Shown: in pieces, positions 11,509-22,902 of the stretch
Layout: each line of letters starts with the position of its first letter
Numbering within the stretch: the first letter of the stretch is position 1
NCBI RefSeq assembly: GCF_000182565.1
Contig: NW_015971549.1
Span: 372,001 to 436,000 of the forward strand
Length of the DNA stretch: 64,000 nucleotides
From: Spizellomyces punctatus DAOM BR117
Taxonomy: Eukaryota > Chytridiomycota > Chytridiomycetes > Spizellomycetales > Spizellomycetaceae
Direction: 5' to 3'
Notes under the pieces: model-generated
Databases searched by the model: none
Told to the model about the DNA's origin: nothing
Seen by the model: the letters and a program-made list of their open reading frames with translations, nothing else
Translations under genes and position numbers: made by a program

Positions 11509-11718
11509 GTGTATTAGAGTGACAGAAAATGGCACTAGCTACTACACCAGGGAATAAGCCGGCGACAACCGGTTCGGAAAAGCCAAGTAATTCCCTCCTT
11601 ACAACCAACTACCACTAGGCCCAATTACACATGCAATACATTACGGATTATGCGATATGATTAACCGGATTATCCGGATAATAATGGGTCTTAGTGCCAT
11701 TTTCAATCACCTCCACAC
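11509..11718 (-). mobile_element. TIR element, short internally deleted copy (210 bp)
   Basis: Read on the minus strand it begins GTGTGGAGGTGATTGAAAAT, GGCACTAAGACCC and continues almost identically to the first 75 or so bases of the 4228-5014 element. It then jumps to the last 100 or so bases, including GAACCGGTTGTCGCCGG and GTGTAGTAGCTAGTGCCA. The central 570 or so bases with the TATA box and ORF are missing. TA flanks both ends (11507-11508 and 11719-11720). This is the classic relation of a MITE to a longer parent. Confidence 0.8.
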
Positions 11719-12145
11719 TATGGTGTTTTCGATAAACGCTCGTATGAGCATGATTTGGCAAGGACCAAAAAAACATGATCTGAACAAAGATGGGGCATGC
11801 ATTATCCATCTTTTACCTACGCATTCATGCCCGTCGTGCCAATTGTGACCTGGTAGTGATGCAGCATGCATAGCATACACGCGTGCGGAACCAGAAGGAT
11901 AGCTGCCGCATGTCGGCCGACAAAATAAAGACAATGCAAGCAGCCTTCCTTTTCGCCTACAGCACCGCCAATGCCTCCAGCCCTCCAGCGACAATCGCCC
12001 TTCGCCTTGAAGAAGCCGCAAGTCCTCAGATATGCTTATGTAATACATCGCTTAGTTTGATGGCGCAGCAACTCTGCTCCCGAAATTCAAAATCCTCCAA
12101 GTCAAAGCTGCGTCCTTGGCCAACACTGACCGATCCCATTTCACC
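11719..12145. other. Intergenic, 5' flank of TyrRS
   Basis: Short ORFs on both strands show no domain. It most likely holds the promoter and 5' UTR of the tyrosyl-tRNA synthetase gene. Confidence 0.45.
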
Positions 12146-13956
12146 ATGACGGCCATGACACCAGAAGAAAAGTAAATATGAGCTCTTTCCTCCGTTCATG
12201 AGGAGACAGACAACTCACATTTTTTATACAATGTAGATTTGAGCTCATTAACCGCAACCTCCAAGAGGTGCTTGGAGCGGACCAGATCAAACAGATCCTC
12301 GCACAGCGGGATTTGAATTTGTACTGGGGTACAGCGCCTACGGGGAAGCCTCACATTGGCTACTTTGTGCCTATGACCAAGATTGCGGATTTCTTAAAGG
12401 CGGGATGTCATGTACGTCTTTTTGAAACCAAGTTTCTGTTGAATGGGAAGAATTGGCAATAGTCTAGTGACTGATATGTTCCCATACCGCATTTAAAAGG
12501 TTACGATTCTCTTTGCCAACCTCCACGCGTACCTCGACAATATGAAGGCTCCTTGGGATCAACTAGAGCTCCGCACAAAGTACTATGAAGCGACCATCAA
12601 GGCAATGCTCACTTCCATCGGTGTCCCATTGGATAAACTCAAATTCGTCGTGGGAACATCGTACCAATTGAGCCAGGAATACTCACTGGATGTGTACAAA
12701 ATGCTCGCAATCACGACCGAGCACGATGCCAAGAAGGCTGGCGCCGAGGTCGTCAAACAGGCTGCGTCACCGCTCATGTCCGCGCTTGTCTACCCTCTTC
12801 TCCAGGCTTTGGATGAGGAGTATTTAAAAGTAGATGCCCAGTTTGGTGGAGTAGACCAGCGAAAGATTTTCACGTTTGCGGAAAAGTACATGCCAAATCT
12901 TGGATACAAGAAGCGGGCACACCTTATGAATCCCATGGTGGCCGGTTTGCGAGGATCCAAAATGAGTGCGTCAGACCCAGATTCCAAAGTGGATTTACTA
13001 GATGATGCCAAAACTGTAGCCCGCAAGATCAAAAAGGCGTTCTGCGAGGAAGGGAACGTGGATGATAACCCCCTTTTGGAGTTCCTCAAAGTCGTCGTCT
13101 TCCCTGCCCGATCTTTGACTGACCCAACCTACAAATTTGTCGTCAAACGACCGGAAAAATTCGGTGGAGACATTGTATTTGACTCTTACCAACAAATCGA
13201 AGATGCCTTCCGCGAAAAGAAATTGCATCCGGTGGATTTGAAGACTGGGACGGCGGACGCCATCAACGCACTCCTGGAGCCCATTCGAACTACATTCAAG
13301 GACGAAGCATTGATTCAATTGTCCAAAGATGCGTACGGAGACGCTCAAGCAGCGGCCAAGCAGATCAAGAAACCCGTGCAAAACTCTGCAGAACCTGATG
13401 TGGAAAACATTTCCAAATTGGATATTCGTGTCGGGAGAATCGTTGACATTAAACTCCACCCGGACGCTGAGGTTGGTGCCACTCCAACCCTAATTCTGTT
13501 GCACAAAGATTAATCAAATGGCTTTAGTCCCTCTACGTAGAACAAATTGACCTGGGCGAACCTACTGGCCCACGGACGATTGTTAGTGGTCTAGCTAAGC
13601 ATATTCCCCTCTCAGAACTCCAGAACCGTACCGTTCTCGTCCTTACCAACCTCAAACCCAGCAAACTCCGCGGCATTGAATCCAACGGCATGGTCTTGGC
13701 AGCTTCCACCTCAGACAACACAACTGTCGAGCTCCTCGATCCTCCGTCGGAAGCCTCTGTAGGCGATCACGTATCGTTTGAAGGGTTCGACTACGCTCCT
13801 GTACCCATCTTGAATCCCAAGAAGGATGTGTGGAAAAAGTGCGCGGGCGAAATGAAGGTGGACGGCTCGGGGGTTGCGGTTTTCAGGAACGTGCCTTTCG
13901 TGGTGGGTGGGGGTGCCGTCAAGGCACGCAGTTTGAAAGATGCCTTGATTGGATAA
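12146..13956 (+). CDS. TYS1: Tyrosyl-tRNA synthetase with C-terminal EMAPII domain
   Basis: Cytosolic class I synthetase that charges tRNA-Tyr. Exons 12146-12171, 12237-12411, 12500-13471 and 13528-13956 join in frame to 533 residues, close to human YARS1. The start MTAMTPEEK runs into [13 protein letters not shown]. The HIGH-like motif is in [11 protein letters not shown], the KMSKS-like motif in [10 protein letters not shown]; the EYSLDVYKM segment belongs to the tyrosine/tRNA-binding core. From about residue 360, in the same exon as the catalytic core, an EMAPII/OB-fold tRNA-binding domain starts with [20 protein letters not shown] and goes on through [11 protein letters not shown] and [17 protein letters not shown]. 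Yeast Tys1 lacks this domain. The fusion is direct, not a neighbouring gene. Confidence 0.95.
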
Positions 13957-14304
13957 ATGTTTTGGGTTGCGGTTATAGATGTGGAACTCGTTGGTTATAT
14001 GTACTAGAAATCCAATTTATATACATGTATTTCAGGATTGTTGGGCGGACCTGACAACGCCATGACTTTAGAAGGTTGGCCAACAATATGAATGAGGAGG
14101 GGAGATGCACCTAGTATACATTAACCTTTGACTCAAACACACACATATACATACACACAACAACCACAATTGACAAAGTATGACCCAAAAGAAAAAAAAA
14201 ATAAAAGAAAACCAAGGACATGTTCACGCCCAAAACCAACTCAACTCAACCTATCTACATGTATATAAAAAAAATCACAATATTCCAACGGTTACAGGCC
14301 AAGG
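13957..14304. other. Intergenic between convergent 3' ends
   Basis: 3' flanks of TyrRS (plus) and the SH3 membrane protein (minus). It contains a CA/TA-rich low-complexity stretch near 14138-14165 and an A run near 14193. No gene is seen. Confidence 0.5.
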
Positions 14305-15436
14305 TTACCGGGGTGACGAAGAGGAAGAGGAAGGTAGGACTGGGGTGATTGAAGAGACTGATGCAGTAGAATACGTTGTCGGAGATGCCGCCAACGGCGA
14401 ATGCGATGGCGGAGATAGCTCCTCAATACATGCACAAGGCAAAAGGCCGGTTTGACCTGTTGCTTCATTAACCCCCTTTGGAGCGGAAACAGAAAAAAGT
14501 CAAAATAATGCCAAATGCTTTTTAGCGACGGTTTGAAACACAAACCTTTGCCCAGCCGTCATCAAACAGTAGGAAGAGCCTCACGACATCCCCGGTACTC
14601 AATGCAATCTCGTCATTCACTGCCGGTACATACGGATGTACGACTACATAGCGTTTCTCGAGGACAGAAGCCAGTGTCGGTGTAAAGGGGGGCTTTATTT
14701 GCGTTTCTGGATCTGGGAATCTGGCTCTTCGACGGCGGTAAACGACGACGAGAAGTGTGCCTACGGCGAGGGTAACAAAAAGCGCGGGACCTAAGATCCA
14801 TATGGGGGCTTTGGTGCTGCTGGATGCTGGAGATGCAGAAGAGGCAGGTGGAAGTGGATTTGGAGTGTTGGCAGGAGTTGGGACGATGCCCACAACTGGT
14901 GTGACATTGGGGGAAACGGAAACGGAAACAGGAACAGTTGACACAGGTATGGAGGGCACTATACTTGCGGGACGGGTAGATGGTCTCGTGGTGGTGGTTG
15001 TCGGTGTTGGTGTGGGTGTCGTTGTGGTCGGGGAGGGATTGGGATTGGTGCCGGGTTCCTCGATGCCATGGCTATTCCTTCCACAATTTTGGGCAAAGGA
15101 GGGAATACCCAAACAATCCGTTGGACAGAGATTCTGTAGAATCCAACGCTCTGTTTTGAAAGATGTAGTGAGTTTTGCGTGTACATGTGTGAAGAAGGAT
15201 AGTATGTAAGCGTACTTGACGTTGGATCACCTGGTAAACAGGAATCCCATTCAATAACACGGCGTACTCTCAAAGAGGAGGTTGCAGCAAAACTTACAAG
15301 CCATGTAATTCTTCCCCTGACATCCAAACACATCCTGCGCGGGATCACACGCACCACCCAACACAACCGATTGTGCACCAACTCTTGATATTGAAGCGAA
15401 GAAGGCGACTCCAATGGTCCATGTCGTTGTTTTCAT
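14305..15436 (-). CDS. Single-pass membrane protein with cytoplasmic SH3 domain
   Basis: The start at 15436 gives a signal peptide (MKTTTWTIGVAFFASISRVG, cleavage probably after GAQ), then a short Cys-containing ectodomain (GACDPAQDVFGC..CPTDC). A Thr/Pro/Ser mucin-like stalk follows, then one membrane helix (WILGPALFVTLAVGTLLVVV), a basic stop-transfer RRRRARF, and an SH3 domain (VVHPYVPAVNDEIALSTGDV..LFDDGWAKG). The SH3 domain is completed across the last intron by VNEATGQTGLLPCACIEEL (stop 14305). The layout resembles fungal Fus1/Sho1-like surface sensors, but orthology cannot be claimed. The small exons between 15300 and 15150 are uncertain; a GTAAGT donor lies at about 15296. Confidence 0.75.
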
Positions 15437-16776
15437 TGTAGTCAGACGGCCTTTTTTTCGTTTTTGGAATTGAACGTTGTCGGAAAGATCAGGATAAACG
15501 TCAAGATATGGATACTTTGCTAAAGGAAACCGCACCTGTAGGTACTCAACACACGAACGGACACACGAAAATGCAGGCAGGCACGCGCACACCAGCACAC
15601 ACGGACGATTATCAGATATAGGCGACAATCGACAACACACCCAAAGGACTTGACCGCAAAAAGAAGAATAAGAAAAACCGGCACTCCCCCCCAAAAAACC
15701 GTCGTCGCTCCCTTTTTGGGCGGGTCTGAAAAACGCGCGCAAGAAAAACGTTGGGCTCAACTAGTTCAAATGGGCTGTGCATTCTCCCCTCCAAAATCTG
15801 ATTACGATTCGACATGACGCGTTCGCGTCTTTTTGGGATTTCCTGCTGCGGAAGGTTTTTGGAAAGTTGGCAAGAGACAAGTGACATCTTACACGTGGAA
15901 TCAAAAGATGACGATGAAAAAGAGTCTTGATTCGCAATATGTGTGTGTGTGTGTGTGGGTGTGTGTGGATACGTGGAGGGGGAATGGGGCAAGGAGAAAA
16001 ACCAAGAAGAAAGCCTCAGTCACCAATGGATGAGTAGGGGAGTTGAAGCTTCAACTGATTTCATGGAACTGCATTTGGCCAAAAAGTTCAAGTTAAAGGA
16101 AAAGGGAGGGAAAAGCCATGATGGAATTTGCTCTGGTCGATCGCGACCGACTTTATCCATCGCCCTTCCAACAGCGCAAAAACACACTCGAGACACGCAC
16201 ACGAGTGCAGAGCAAACAATGCATGAGGGGTTAGAAAGGAGTGACGCTGCTCCCAACTTATACTCTTCCTTTACCCAAGCGTGGTGGAATGACCTGTATC
16301 TCAACCAATCTGTATCGTTGATAGCCAATTGGGCAACCCGTTGGCCATGGTCGTTGGAATGAGTACATTGGTAGCAGTCATGAAACCTTCTGATGAGGTG
16401 TGCTGATGACAAAACGACTGAGTATGATGACGTAAGGATTTTTTAGTGTCACGTGGAAAAATTCCATTATACCTTATTTGGACAAGTGTGAATTGTGTCA
16501 AAGGCGAAGGAACACTTTCCTCGCGAGTAGCGCGCGCTCTTGGGTTCGTGTGTGTTTGGAGGGTTGGACATTTTGTTGTGCCATTTGATTGACATTTGGC
16601 AGTGATTTACTCGACACCTTTTTCGACCAAGTGGACACTGAGTATATTACAATCCTGTTGACAGCATCGGTGGTGTTAAGGTTGCTGCACATTACTCCAT
16701 TTCACCAGAGGCACGCAGTTAGCAAGGGGCCTGCACTTTTTGCCAACCACACCTTTTGCGTTCGCTTTCCACAACA
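15437..16776. other. Long intergenic region between divergent genes
   Basis: 1.3 kb separating the SH3 membrane protein (minus) from Rad21 (plus). ORFs here are low in complexity and unrecognisable. The only repeat seen is a GT microsatellite at 15941-15968. Confidence 0.5.
15941..15968 (+). repeat. GT dinucleotide microsatellite
   Basis: Eight uninterrupted GT units followed by imperfect GT/GG units. Confidence 0.9.
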
Positions 16777-19097
16777 ATGTTTTATACCGAAACATTACTC
16801 TCGAAAAAGGGTAAGCTGGCCAAAGTTTGGCTGGCTGCCAACTGGGAGCGCAAGTTGAGCAAATCCCAGTTTTTGCAGACGAATATCGAGGCCGCTGTTC
16901 GTACGTATCTTTTTTATTTTCGGTGCTACTAACTCCACAGTCTATTCAGATGGTCTGCTAATAATTGAGCTATAATTCCTGGTCACAGACTCAATTATCG
17001 AAACCGGCCAGCAGCCCTTGGCATTGCGTTTGTCTGGACAATTGCTTCTGGGAGTTGTTCGAATTTACTCGAGAAAGGCACGATATTTGCTCGAGGATTG
17101 CACAGAAGCACTGGTCAAGATCAAAATGGTGCGTTCTGCTGTAGAATCTATCTCCCCCAACCATTTTAATCCTGATAACATGTCCACGGCTGGTTGTAGG
17201 CCTTTCGTCCTGGGGTTGTGGATATGCCTGGCGATCACGCTGTGGCCAACGTTAATGCCATTACCCTAGGAGATGCATTGACAGAGTTTGATATTTTGAT
17301 TCCTGAACCTTCCCTTGATTTAAGGTAAGCCTTCATGTTGTATTGGAGGATGTTCATCCCATTTCTGAGCCATTTTTGCTCGTGTAGAATGTTTGCCCAA
17401 CCTCTCCCCGAAACCCGACCGAGTCAAACCGTATCTAGAACCCAAGACATTACACTGGCGGAGCCCTCTCAAAAACTCTTCCTAGCGGCGCACGAAGAAT
17501 TGCAGGAATTGTTTGGAATAGAGCTACCTTCTCACGCTCCAGAAATGGAAGGCTGGCAGCTCGATTTAGGCTTGGGCGAAGAAGAAATGGCTGCCCCAGC
17601 AGCTGGTCCACTCCTGGCAGAGGAGTCTATTGAAATTGAGCGTGCTCGTGAAGCAGCAGCCGAATTGCCGTTCTCACCGCGACGCGAGAGTATTTCAATA
17701 TCAATTGAAGAGGCAATCAGCGGGGAGAAGGAGGCTCCTACTCCTACAGCGCCTGAAATCTCCTTTGATTTGGGGGGTGCCGAACCCATGGAACTGGTCA
17801 TGGCCGGACCCGAAGTGCCATTCCCAGAGGTTGAACTTCCCCAACTACCCGAAATTGGAGAAGAAGAGTTTCACGTACCAGAAACTGTGACAGCAAAAGT
17901 GCCTACAGCAGAGGCTGAAGAGGAGGTCGCCGCTGCACAGGCTGCCAGAAAGGAAAAGCGCCATCCAAGCCGAAAGCGTAAATTGGTGGTGGATGCTGAA
18001 ACGGAGCTGTCCTCGCACCGTATTCAGCGTCAGTTACGTGATACATCGGATATCACTCAATCGGTATGTGACAATCTCTTGTTGTCTTTACAGCGGTGCG
18101 ACTGCTCTCTAACCGTTGCTTTTCGCTCCAAGGAACGCTACGTACCCGCATCCCGTAGAATGCAAAGATTAATGGACATTCGGCGCCAAGGAGCGTCATA
18201 TTATCTGGAGATGTCGGCCTTTGATGGCGTATCCCCCGAATTGCATATTCTCTTTCAGAACAGGTGGCGGGGCTTTAGAATGCGTCCTATTACGGAAGTC
18301 ACGTCCCCCGCGCGCAAAAGGAAGGGGATATCGGTGGAGCCTGAGGTGGAAGAGCAAGTGCGTCCTGAAGAGGCCGAAGGTATATATATATATATATATG
18401 CAAATGTGTCGTTTAGCGCTATGCGCATACTGGTCGGTGGTGCTGACCGTTCCTTTACAGAGTCATTCATCGTCCCACCTGCCGAGGAACTCCCCATAGT
18501 CCCCGAAGAAGAATATCAATACCAAGAAATCAGCCTGCCTCACATTGAAGAATATTTGACAACTGCTGAACCTATGCCCGAATCCCTTGAGCTCCGCGAA
18601 GAAGAAGAGATTTCAGTGGAGCCACCAGAAAAGCGGCGACGAACGGGAGCGTTGGCAGAACTTCCAGAAGAGCTTTCACCGCCAATTGAAGAAGCGGAGG
18701 AAGAGACTCAATTTGGGTTCAGCAAGAGCACTATTTCGACCATTCGGAGTTTGCAGACAGCATTTGATGAGGAAGGGGTGGATTTGTCATTTAACGCATT
18801 GACTGCCTCGGTATGGTTTCTTTGGTATTGCGTCACCTGCCATTCTATTTTTGATGCGGAATTGCCTTTAGGCGAGACGCACAGAAGCTGCCCGATTGTT
18901 TTTTGAGCTCTTGGTGCTGAAGACTAAGGATATTGTGGACGTGGAACAGCAGGAACCGTACGGTGATATTGTAATACATTCAACGGTAGCGTCCTGTATT
19001 TTTCGATACGGTCTATCGTGGTACTCTGTTCATACTTTTTCAATGACTACAGGAGGCACTTTGGCAGCAGAACATCACCCCCATTCCAACCATGTAA
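16777..19097 (+). CDS. RAD21: Cohesin alpha-kleisin Rad21/Scc1
   Basis: Kleisin subunit that closes the Smc1-Smc3 ring and is cut by separase. The start at 16777 ([20 protein letters not shown]) is the conserved N-terminal domain; [20 protein letters not shown] and [18 protein letters not shown] follow across introns. The middle is long, acidic and Pro/Glu-rich. The C-terminal winged helix appears in the last exons: [20 protein letters not shown], then [17 protein letters not shown] and, after an intron, [14 protein letters not shown] with the stop at 19097. About seven introns are implied; one (18380 to about 18460) starts inside a TA repeat. Rad21 is favoured over meiotic Rec8 by the [12 protein letters not shown] start, but this is not certain. 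Confidence 0.9.
18381..18399 (+). repeat. TA microsatellite at a splice donor in the Rad21 gene
   Basis: Nine TA units begin at the second base of the intron, so the donor itself is GTATATAT. The intron ends at TTTACAG before [12 protein letters not shown]. Confidence 0.85.
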
Positions 19098-19496
19098 ACA
19101 TAATTGTTATGTGAATTATTCACAGATGGGAATTGTTGAGAAATGGGGCTAGTTAGACGGGAAGCGTGTTCTGCTTTGCTTTATCTTTTGTATCTTTTTT
19201 TGTTTATAGCGACTTCTAAAAAACGAAGCTTGATTGCGTAAGCGCCTGCGCCTCCTCTGACGGATGTGGCTTGGGGGAGCGAAGGCAAGCAAATGGAAGG
19301 GTGACATCAACGTCGGGGATTTTCTGGACTGGTCGTTGAGGGACATGCCCGTCGGGGATTTTTACCATTGACGTTTCTTTGTTTACATTTGTTCACGAAG
19401 GGCAGTGATAACATTGAGAAGAGTTGAAGGCATTGCCTTGCAGCGCTGTATACCCGTATCTCGATTTATTCCGCCCTGACCCCGGGACGCCCTACA
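19098..19496. other. Intergenic
   Basis: 3' flank of Rad21 and 5' flank of the Mdm31/32 gene. Nothing else is recognisable. Confidence 0.5.
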
Positions 19497-21981
19497 ATGA
19501 CACTGATAGGATTCACACCGCTTCGCGCCCGCCGACCACCGATATCGCTTCGCTCGTCTGGTTTCTGCGGTCCGGGCTCAACACGCATCCTCCACTCCAA
19601 AGTCCCGCATCCTCCTCCATCCTTTCAGTCTCTCTGGACGCGCCTCCGCTTCCTAGCTCAAAGCTATACCCGCCGACCGCGCAAAGCCTTCACGTGGGGG
19701 AGTTCGCGGCCATATGCGGGACTAGCACCTGGATTTTTTGCATACAACCAGTGTGCTCATGCTGCTGTCGAAGGGTCAACGTCTTTCGCGGGGGGTGTAG
19801 GAGGCGGTCCTACCACACCGGATCGAACAACTGGGAGATTAGTCCGATTTTTCTTGGAGAATTGTCGAATGGACTTTACAAAACTCGCACAGAAAAGAGG
19901 TGACAGCGTCGATCGCATTAGCTTTCATTTATTTGGAAACGGGATGAGGAATGATGTGAGATTGGTCCCTCTCCGACGATGGACAAAGCACAATAAGCGA
20001 TTCTATTCTTCTTCCTCCAATTCAGAGTCTAATTCTGCTACACAATCATGGCGAGTCGCCCGAGCGGAATTGTTGGACAATGTGGGAGGGTTTTGGCCTC
20101 GACTGCGGTTACGGGTTCGACTCTTTCTCATGGGTTCCATGCGCCCGTGGAGGGCTGATGATGTATTTGCTATGTTTTCATGGATATTTATGGGACATAC
20201 GCTGTTTCTGCTGGTGGGCACAACTACGTTTCTGTCGATGCTGATTGGGGTCGCGAATAGTCTTCAATTTCAAGGTCTGTCTCTGACCCCAGTATAACGA
20301 CTTTTTGCACCTGCTGATACTTGCATTATCGAAATAGCCTACCTGGCAAAAGCCATAAGTGACTATATCACCCAGGAAACTGGGATGAAAGTTTCTTTTG
20401 AATCGGCCATCGTCCCACGATGGAAGGAAGGCGTCATCCGCCTCGAAAATGTTTCAGTGGTGTGCGACGACAAAACTTGGATGGAACTTAAAAATGCAGA
20501 GCGGGCAAAACAGGGACTTGCCCCGTACGCTCCTGATGAGCTGGATACCAATTGGACGTATTGGGATTTGACTTTGAGGCATATAGATGTTACATTGTCG
20601 CTTTGGAGGTGGTTGGATGGGAAGGGCTTGATCAAGGAGTGTACGCTCAAGGGCGTCAGAGGTGTAGTAGGTACGTTCATACACTAGTGCTATTCTCCCC
20701 AAATGTAAGGTGTTCCTCATGAATGATCTGTACCTGATTTCCAGATCGTCGGCATATCACCTGGTCAGACGACTGGGTCCCAAAGCGCCGGGATCCGCAA
20801 CCAGGAGATTTCGAAATTACCAAGTTCGTCGTGGAAGACTTACTCATCACCATACGCAACCCAAACTTCCGACCCTACAGCGTCTCAATTTTTAATGCCG
20901 AACTTCCCCAACTCCGGAAACACTGGCTACTTTACGATATTATGCGTGCCGACATTATGAATGGCATGTTTGACAATTGTCTCTTTTCAGTGCACAAGCC
21001 TCAGGGCCCGAATCTGGTATTGGACGATACTGGCAAAATCAAGGGCGGAAAATGGGCCAAAATGAGTCATTTGAAACTTAACGGCTTACCCATCGATCAC
21101 CTCAACGCAGGCATCGAAGGCCCGTTTGGATGGATTACCAAAGGATTTTTGGACATTGATCTCCAGCTCCTTTTCCCCCAAACTGACACCGACAACCTAC
21201 TCGACATTCTCCGAGACGAATTAGAGGAAATCACTGACACGGCACTAGACAAACTCGAAGCCGTCATATCCACCCATCCCGAAACGAAAAACAGGCACGC
21301 ATCCAGTATTGTAAGACATTATCGTGCAAAACATGCCGCAGCAGCCATCCCACCACCCGACCACAAGGAAGTCGAACTAAGTGAACCAAGATTGGAGCCA
21401 GATTTCTCGTCAGCCCCCTTTTCAGCTCCTTCTCCTTCTTCTTCTTCTTCATCATCTTCTTCATCTTTTCGACATGTTTCTCATGCTAAACCACCTGCCA
21501 TGGTCATGCGCTGGAACGTGCGTTTAAACGACATTAAAGCCTCTGTCCCGCTCGTTTCTCCGCATATATCGTATTTGAACAGTGCGCTTATCCGGCCGAT
21601 TGTAGCGTACCTTAATGCAGTCAAGACTAGCATTTCGATTTCGTTTAATGCAAAGATGGATGTGGTATGTTTTCTTTTTAATGTTTTCGTTTTACTCGAC
21701 TCGTATTCTAAAACAATGACCGCTCTTTTTTTTTTTTTTTTTTTTAGAGTAATTTCGAAGGTGCTTGGACAATTTACCAATCCTCCCTCGTCACTATCCT
21801 CGATGAAGAAGTCGGACGGGCGTTAACGACCATGGTATCAGCCCAACGAGCCAGACATATTAAACGGATCGGTATGTGGAGTTTGGCGAGTGTTACCAAA
21901 CATTTGGCGGTGTTGATGGAGTATGCTAGAGGGGCTAGAGGGTATTATGGTGTTCCGGGACAGGTTTGGGGTGTTGGGTAG
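19497..21981 (+). CDS. MDM31: Mdm31/Mdm32 family mitochondrial inner-membrane protein
   Basis: Inner-membrane protein needed for mitochondrial shape, mtDNA stability and lipid (cardiolipin) homeostasis. The N-terminus is Arg/Ser-rich like a targeting sequence; a membrane segment lies in MFSWIFMGHTLFLLVGTTTF. After introns near 20280 and 20670 come the conserved blocks YLAKAISDYITQETGMKVSF, IVPRWKEGVIRLENVSVVCD, then TWSDDWVPKRRDPQPGDFEI and VVEDLLITIRNPNFRPYSVS. A second conserved part is MRWNVRLNDIKASVPLVSPH. The last exon (21748-21981) follows an unusually long T tract before its AG and gives SNFEGAWTIYQSSLVTILDE to VWGVG. A 170-residue Ser-rich linker separates the parts. Mdm31 and Mdm32 cannot be told apart here. 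Confidence 0.88.
21726..21745 (+). repeat. T20 tract as polypyrimidine tract of last Mdm31 intron
   Basis: Twenty consecutive T bases directly precede the acceptor AG at 21746-21747. Confidence 0.9.
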
Positions 21982-22497
21982 ATGGGGGCTGAATTCTTTT
22001 TTTTTTTCTGTTGGAGTCTTTTTCTTTTTTTGTTCTTGGTTTTGTAGATATCTCTTTTTGCTTTGCTTTTTGTTTGCTTTTTTCTAGGGTTTGTTTTTCT
22101 TTTGGATACCAGAGGGTGGATAGTTTCAAACGCGGATGTCCCTCACACACTGTCGTGTTCTTTGCTTTTAGATTTAAGATAGTTGGCCACCAGTTGGATA
22201 AAACGCTGGTGATTATGGAACGAGTAGTAAGAGACTTGATGTGTAGCAGTAGCGTATATCATCTCTTTTTTTCGTGAACATTGCCTTTACACTTTTTCTT
22301 CAACCAACTGGTTTTTGGTCAGTCAGTCTTTCCGAGTGGTACTAAAGGGCTCAACAAGTTTTTGACTTGAAGTACATTATCAGAATGTCAGAACTCGGTA
22401 AAGTGAACACCAAAGACAGAAAGTTTCTGCAAAAGTTCAGCGGTTCTGCCACAGTGAGCCATGGATAAAGTTGGGGAATAGTCGCAATTATGAAAAT
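21982..22497. other. Intergenic, T-rich 3' flank
   Basis: 3' flank of the Mdm31 gene, with several T runs between 22000 and 22100. No gene is recognised. Confidence 0.5.
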
Positions 22498-22506
22498 AAA
22501 AAAAAA
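22498..22506 (-). terminator. RNA polymerase III terminator of tRNA-Tyr
   Basis: Nine T on the minus strand, about 21 bases after the tRNA 3' end, fit pol III termination. Confidence 0.75.
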
Positions 22507-22527
22507 CGGACGAGACCAATATGGGAG

Positions 22528-22611
22528 TCCGGCTTCCCAGAGTCGAACTGGGGACCCTTAGATTCCTGAGCAATTACAGTCTAATGCTACTACCAACTGA
22601 GCTAAAGCCGG
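22528..22611 (-). tRNA. tRNA-Tyr (GUA) with 10-nt intron
   Basis: The acceptor CCGGCTT pairs perfectly with AAGCCGG, with discriminator A. The A box is TAGCTCAGTTGG and the T arm GTTCGACTC closes with a CCCAG/CTGGG stem. The anticodon stem TTAGA pairs with TCTAA. The loop reads CTGTAA, a 10-base intron (TTGCTCAGGA), then A, giving anticodon GTA after splicing. The intron sits one base 3' of the anticodon, the standard nuclear tRNA intron site. The D stem has one mismatch. Length is 74 nt after splicing. Confidence 0.93.
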
Positions 22612-22902
22612 GTTAGATTCAACATAATCGTTTTTCTTGATGAGTGATACCTCCACTTTCCATAAACCACTTGAAAAAGCCAATTGAAATAAACTTCAAT
22701 CCTTTACGACAACTTCACCACACAAGCAATACAAACCAAACAAGACTCATCTTTATACGAAAAGTAGTACTATTTATCGACATGCTCCAAAAGCGCACAC
22801 CTCAAAAAAACCCAACACCAGAAAAACAAAAGCAAAAACCCACAAAAAAAATGGTGAGGGTCCCCCTACGAATCCCCAACACACAACATACAACCAATTT
22901 TT
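22612..22902. other. Intergenic, A/C-rich
   Basis: Promoter side of tRNA-Tyr and 3' flank of the CPSF6-like gene; A-rich toward 22800-22850. No gene is seen. Confidence 0.5.

Noticed and set aside
11440-11520. tRNA gene on the minus strand around the B box
   Set aside because: The T arm would need a 9-base loop and no acceptor or anticodon stem forms.
15612-15992. 126-codon minus-strand ORF
   Set aside because: His/Thr and Arg/Phe runs come from the GT microsatellite and low-complexity flanks; no domain.
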